Shown here: one piece after another, positions 61,101-64,000 of the stretch | Position numbering within the stretch: position 1 is the first letter of the stretch | Layout of the letters: each line of letters begins with the position of its first letter | Source: Styela clava | Taxonomy: Eukaryota; Chordata; Ascidiacea; Stolidobranchia; Styelidae | Length of the DNA stretch: 64,000 bases | NCBI RefSeq assembly: GCF_964204865.1 | Contig: NC_135258.1 | Coordinates: 8,299,001-8,363,000, forward strand | Direction of reading: 5' to 3' | Notes under the pieces: generated by a model | What the model was told of the DNA's origin: nothing | Seen by the model: the letters and a program-made list of their open reading frames with translations, nothing else | The model's database searches: none | Made by a program: the position numbers and the translations under genes

Positions 61101-63346
61101 TCGTCTATCGTAACGGTCCCGATCATGGCGTCTCTCTCCTCTCGGAACATTTTGCGGTTGACGGTCAGAGTACGAAAGTAAGAGAGGAGCTCCATTTATG
61201 TATAGCACTCCCTGTATCGCCATTGAAGCAATAATAGAAAAATTAAGAAAATATTGTTAGTAAAATTCGATAACGATAAAAGCATAGACAACTCGATTTT
61301 CAAGAAAGGAAAATAAAATGACGCAGCCAATACAAATTGTAGGATCCTGTTTTCGACTTCTTGATTTGACACCACTTTCTGAAGTGCTAAATTTGTGAAT
61401 GAAAGAGTCTTTATTGCAAGACTTTACTTCCAACTTCATCAATTCTGCATGCTATGTTTCTTGTACTAAAACTGTATATTCTCTTCCTCTGCCGTAGACT
61501 CGTATTTTTTCATTATATATCTGCAAACGCTGCTTTGCTAGTTTCTTTGTACAGTATAAGCAATCCTTAATTCATGCCATTCATCTGAAAATATCCACTT
61601 CGACTGAGTTCTATGTGACTCTCTTTACCTGTGCATAACTGCCATAATATTTGAAATAAAGACAAAGACATTGAAATAAGATGAAAAACAAACAACCTTC
61701 TGCTGTTGCATCCACCTGATGGCATCATCGAGTTCAGAAAATTCCACGAAACAGACTTTTTCTCTCGGATCCTCGGGACCTGTGAGATTTCCAATGCAAA
61801 AAGAATGAAACAACTGATAGGACTCAAAGCAAGATGAATTTCGTGACGACTCTCCGCGAGGATGAATATATTTTCCCAGATTCCTTTCAAAACTTACCTT
61901 ATTTAGAACAAGTAACTTCTTAAGCCTAGTTGTTGATCCAAAGTCAGTGGCAAAAATTTCGGCCACTGCGAAAGGCTCAAAGCCTCGTATTACATAACAT
62001 AGGACTATTTTCATGCTAAAATAGTCATGATAATTCCTGTATCATTTTATATGACCGTGATACTAATCGTTATTAGGAAAAGTGGACTGGGGTAAGAATA
62101 ATACACGAACATGGTAACAAAAATCTACACATAGACAATGGTTATAGATTTCCAAGAATGGTCTCCAAATCAATGAATGTTGCTTGTTGCCTTCTACTAA
62201 AGAAGCCATGAACTTCTTTGATAGAAAAATAGGTGGAATTTCCAACAACAGTGGCCAACTAAAAGCACAATCATGAAACCACGTTCGCATATGATCAGTG
62301 GATAAACAACTTCCATGAATTCACAATTATACCATAAATTTCATCACCTGGAGGCGTTTCCAATTCAACACTGATAACAGGAGCCCCGAACACTTGCAGT
62401 TCATATCGTATCTGAATAATCATTTAATTATTAAAAACCTGACAAAGTGTACGTAAATAGTTCTCGTAAGCCGTTCCACGTTTCCCAACAAAACCTAAGA
62501 TCTTTAAAACATTAATACTGAATTCAATATTTTTTCATATTTCTTCAATTTTCCACAAACAAATTTAGATTTATCTAAACATTTTAAATGCCTCAATACT
62601 TCAGTTTCGGTGATGTCATGTGGAATTCGAGCGATTGAAATGACAGATGATTCCTGTACGTAACCGTCTTCGCCAGGAGGTGGTGGCGACCTTGATGATC
62701 TACGTCTATCATTGTAACGATCCCTTGGAGAACTGAATAGAAAATTTAACAAAACAACATCAATTATCAGAATTTGCCTGAAAAATAGGTAACAATCGAC
62801 TCAAAATTTCCAATGTTCTCATAAAATTTTTCGGATTTATCAAAGAATTCGAAAAATTATGCTAGAACTTGCAAAATGAAAAAAAATGCACCAATTAATT
62901 TGATTCATACATCTGTATAATTGATAATAAATTACAATTGGCAATTTCCACTGTTTTAAAACTTTATAGCAAAATTTGGTTGTAAGTGTAGTCAGTCCTA
63001 TATGAAAATAATATATTTTACCCCAAAATTATTTTCTGAATGCAACTTACTCTTTATAATCATTCTTTCTTCGATCTGGTGGTGATAAAGATCGCCTTCT
63101 GTCAGGTGAATACCTTTCCAAGGATCTACGATAATCTGGTGAATTTCTGTATCTTTCTGGTGAGGGTTCGCGGCGAGGTGGAGACCTTTCTATTATAACA
63201 TGACGATCAGGAGATCTTTCGATTGGACTTCTTCTCTCTCTCCAATCCCTATCATCATTTCGTGGTTGGGCCGATGGTTGTTCTCCAGGCATATCATAGA
63301 CATAAACACCTTGATCTGGTGACCTACGTTCGTATCTGTCATACAT
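46185..63346 (-). CDS. RBM5/RBM10-like splicing factor, 19 coding exons, 5' end possibly outside the window
   Basis: Exons, 5' to 3' on the minus strand: 63352-63051, 62732-62561, 62411-62348, 61779-61697, 61211-60867, 60597-60555, 60110-59953, 59405-59232, 58771-58750, 58223-58174, 57879-57652, 56676-56515, 56195-56087, 55839-55736, 55137-54950, 54508-54428, 53209-53069, 48419-48290, 46313-46185. All junction phases agree: 892 residues from the Met at 63346, though that exon follows an acceptor, so a first exon may lie upstream. Domains: RS/RD-rich N-terminus; RRM1 about 127-225; an Arg/Asp repeat region about 225-320; RRM2 about 335-425 with [12 protein letters not shown] aromatic repeats about 525-570; a C2H2 finger (CLLC...HQKQSDLH) about 728-755; G-patch ([15 protein letters not shown]) about 820-860. 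RBM5/RBM10 regulate alternative splicing in early spliceosome complexes. The RanBP2 zinc finger usually present between the RRMs was not found. Exon 2 ends at a weak donor (GTTTGT). Confidence 0.9.
46544..48284. mobile_element. hAT element inserted at a splice donor of the RBM5/10-like gene
   Basis: The termini AAGAGGTGGACAAAA and TTTTGCCCAGCCCTA are imperfect inverted repeats. CTTACCAT flanks both ends exactly (46536-46543 and 48285-48292). This 8-mer is the reverse complement of ATGGTAAG, which contains the exon end (ATG) and the donor (GTAAG) of the G-patch exon. The element is 1.7 kb, has CGAATAATTCGAAT-like subterminal repeats at both ends, and encodes no recognisable transposase. A second repeat is nested at 47410-47520. 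Confidence 0.88.
47410..47520. repeat. Second copy of the hammerhead-like repeat
   Basis: It shares TCCTAAGTGATTCAAGAGTC and the CTGTAACGTTTCGTCTGACC segment with the foldback at 29640. On the minus strand it reads CTGAAGA, then a GTCTGACC/GGTCAGAC hairpin, then GAAAC. Here it is a single copy, not a foldback. Confidence 0.6.
48530..48640 (-). pseudogene. Duplicated fragment of an RBM5/10-like exon
   Basis: On the minus strand it matches the 5' half of exon 55137-54950 and its upstream acceptor: TTCTGTAG-like acceptor, AGAATTCAATGGG, ATGGCAAATCA and CCTGGTTTATCATC blocks occur in the same order with small indels. The rest of the exon and its donor are missing, and indels break the frame. It sits in the 4.6-kb intron before the G-patch exon. 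Confidence 0.75.
48859..49334. mobile_element. Nested hAT MITE
   Basis: The left end CAGGTTGGGTCAAGGTTG and right end GGGTTGGACCACCCTG are diverged inverted repeats, with CGCGGGCCACA segments near both ends. The flanking AATGAGGT and ATTTAGGT match at six of eight positions. It is nested in the 4.1-kb hAT transposon. Confidence 0.65.
49731..50140. repeat. Foldback repeat nested in the hAT transposon
   Basis: AAAATTTGGGTCT and AGACCCAAAATTT are inverted arms at the two ends. Inside them lie inverted copies of a TGCATATGTCAATCCTAACC / GGTTAGGAATAACATATGCA segment and of a CACCTGACTACGTCAC / GTGATGGCATAGTCAGG segment. The arms are about 90 bases. No coding sequence. Confidence 0.6.
50430..52366 (+). 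pseudogene. hAT (ZBED-type) transposase, broken
   Basis: The frame opens with a BED zinc finger (VWDFF, CSVC, then HLRSKH), followed by the hAT catalytic core (TADIWSS, a TDNGAN-type block near 51238, [12 protein letters not shown]) and the C-terminal dimerisation region (WWKNN, then [14 protein letters not shown]). Three lesions break it: a TAA stop at 50553 inside the BED finger, an in-frame 81-base tandem duplication at 50961-51122, and a frameshift near 51190 between the two long open frames. It ends with TAG at 52366. The transposase would have cut and pasted hAT elements and made 8-base target duplications, as seen around the MITEs nearby; whether this lineage mobilised them is not known. 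Confidence 0.9.
50961..51122 (+). repeat. 81-bp tandem duplication inside the transposase
   Basis: Two head-to-tail copies of 81 bases (27 codons, starting [13 protein letters not shown]) differ by a single C/T. The near identity shows that this duplication is recent compared with the other lesions. Confidence 0.9.
52445..52680. repeat. Tandem duplication of about 118 bp in the transposon 3' region
   Basis: A unit beginning ACTGTGTCACAAGTTGCTAT occurs twice in tandem (about 52444 and 52563) with about ten differences. It lies between the transposase stop and the right terminus. Confidence 0.85.
53503..54333. mobile_element. Non-autonomous hAT element in an RBM5/10-like intron
   Basis: The termini CATAGGTTCTCAAAGTG and CAAAAGTTTGGGAACCCCTG are inverted repeats. 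CTTTAGAT flanks both sides exactly (53495-53502 and 54334-54341). GGGGCTCCG segments mark both ends. No transposase. Confidence 0.88.
56742..57216. mobile_element. Non-autonomous hAT element in an RBM5/10-like intron
   Basis: The termini CAGGGGACGGCAACC and GGTTGACGACCCCTG are inverted repeats. GCCTAAAG flanks both sides exactly (56734-56741 and 57217-57224). GCGGGC segments lie near both ends. It inserted 65 bases upstream, in transcript direction, of the exon at 56676-56515. Confidence 0.9.
58390..58705. repeat. Probable interspersed repeat in an RBM5/10-like intron
   Basis: The stretch has a T-run and ATT microsatellite at one side, a near-perfect palindrome CTTATCGATCTTAAGATCGG, a TTTGTCTGTTTGTTTGTCTG run, and a more GC-rich body unlike the neighbouring intron. 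It has no second copy in this window, so the call rests on composition only. Confidence 0.35.
59725..59832. repeat. Short palindromic MITE, copy F
   Basis: GTATGTGCACCAAGATGGCG is repeated inverted as CGCCATCTTGGTGCACATGC, with GGTTAGGGCTCAG in the middle. It is very close to copy E at 41886. It lies in the intron between the exons at 60110-59953 and 59405-59232. Confidence 0.7.
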
Positions 63347-63352
63347 TTCTCT

Positions 63353-64000
63353 CTGAAAATAAAATGGGAAAATAAAAAATTATAAATCAAACTATATTTC
63401 AGAAATAAAAAAAATAAAAAACTCAACTAAATCTCAAGCCAGAAAAACAAAAACATGGATACTAAAATTAATAGTCATTTTTGTATCGATTTTTAACTAA
63501 AACAAATAAGTTAGTAATAATTTTTATTATATGTCTCATCAAACAATGACATGTTCAAACATTGACAACAAAATCTTATAGAAGCAGCCACTGATATCGA
63601 AAGTTTCATGAAAAGATATTAATATTAGGAAGGACCCAAAGCTTTTCGTTTAGACATTGAATACCCACATTGCCACACCCTGGGTAGAGTGGGGAACAAG
63701 AGATTTGACCCGAGATGATATGTAATAGCTTACCGCTTACAAATATAAAAAATATCTGCATTTTTATTTCCATCTAAAAATATCCATAGTATTTAACATA
63801 AGACGTAAAACTCTTTCATGACAGATTAACTATAAAACCATGTCAAATATTGAATTTTATAAAAGAAACTACACCTCAGTCTTGAATAAAGACAAGAACA
63901 AATCCTTTTATGCCTCAGTTTTACCAATTATGAATAGTGACGTTTGAACATGAATTATGCATGAGAACTTTGTCACAATATGATTCAAAACAATTTCTAA
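63353..64000. other. Intron or 5' flank of the RBM5/10-like gene at the window edge
   Basis: No further coding exon of the minus-strand gene is recognised in the last 650 bases. The exon at 63352 begins right after a CAG acceptor, so this is more likely an intron than a promoter. Confidence 0.45.

Noticed and set aside
60890..61234. Long plus-strand open frames opposite the Arg/Asp-rich exon
   Set aside because: They are antisense shadows of the repetitive RD codons of the RBM5/10-like gene.
63660..63735. tRNA-like B box near the right edge
   Set aside because: The B-box match is off consensus and no A box is found at the right distance.
1..64000. CRISPR arrays, bacterial operons or prophage-type systems
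   Set aside because: The intron-exon gene structure and repeat content are those of an animal nuclear genome; no such systems are present.

Overview
This is animal nuclear DNA. It is AT-rich, the genes are split by many short GT-AG introns, and the proteins read as clear metazoan orthologues (CFAP61, an RBM5/RBM10-type splicing factor, a ZXD-type zinc-finger protein, a PRC1-like protein and a phosphatidylinositol synthase). Non-autonomous hAT, Mutator-like and Tc1-like DNA transposons fill much of the space between and inside the genes. An invertebrate deuterostome such as a tunicate would fit the protein similarity and intron style, but I cannot name the species from the sequence alone.

Layout. 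1-6.4 kb is repeat-rich: a diverged tandem repeat at the left edge, a dead non-LTR reverse transcriptase on the minus strand, and a 2-kb Mutator-like foldback element with an exact 9-bp target duplication. An intronless receptor-like gene with two MANSC domains and one LDL-A domain follows (6429-7982, +). A seven-exon ZXD-like zinc-finger gene occupies 11.4-18.1 kb (+), and a five-exon PRC1-like gene with a shortened C-terminal half occupies 19.7-22.5 kb (+). From 23 to 27.2 kb lies a tandem duplication of an intronless phosphatidylinositol-synthase gene; the first copy is intact, the second is a pseudogene. CFAP61, a ciliary radial-spoke-associated protein, is complete in 22 exons at 28.1-43.4 kb (+). 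It converges on an RBM5/RBM10-like gene on the minus strand (19 exons, 63.3 to 46.2 kb) whose 5' end may lie beyond the window.

Splice phases were checked by hand for every junction of the four multi-exon genes and all are consistent. The predicted products are 830 aa (ZXD-like), 450 aa (PRC1-like), 1219 aa (CFAP61) and 892 aa from the first visible Met (RBM5/10-like). Coordinates may be off by a base here and there because they were counted by eye.

The genes do not form a functional cluster. The clearest theme is recent DNA-transposon activity: at least eight hAT-type elements, most with a matching 8-bp target duplication, including one 4.1-kb element carrying a broken transposase. One hAT element landed exactly on a splice donor of the RBM5/10-like gene, and its target duplication recreated the donor at both ends. 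I found no convincing evidence of a wholly new biological system. The most unusual points are that splice-donor insertion, the missing RanBP2 zinc finger in the RBM5/10-like protein, the PRC1-like protein without its microtubule-binding half, the CDIPT tandem pair, and a foldback repeat carrying a hammerhead-like core.
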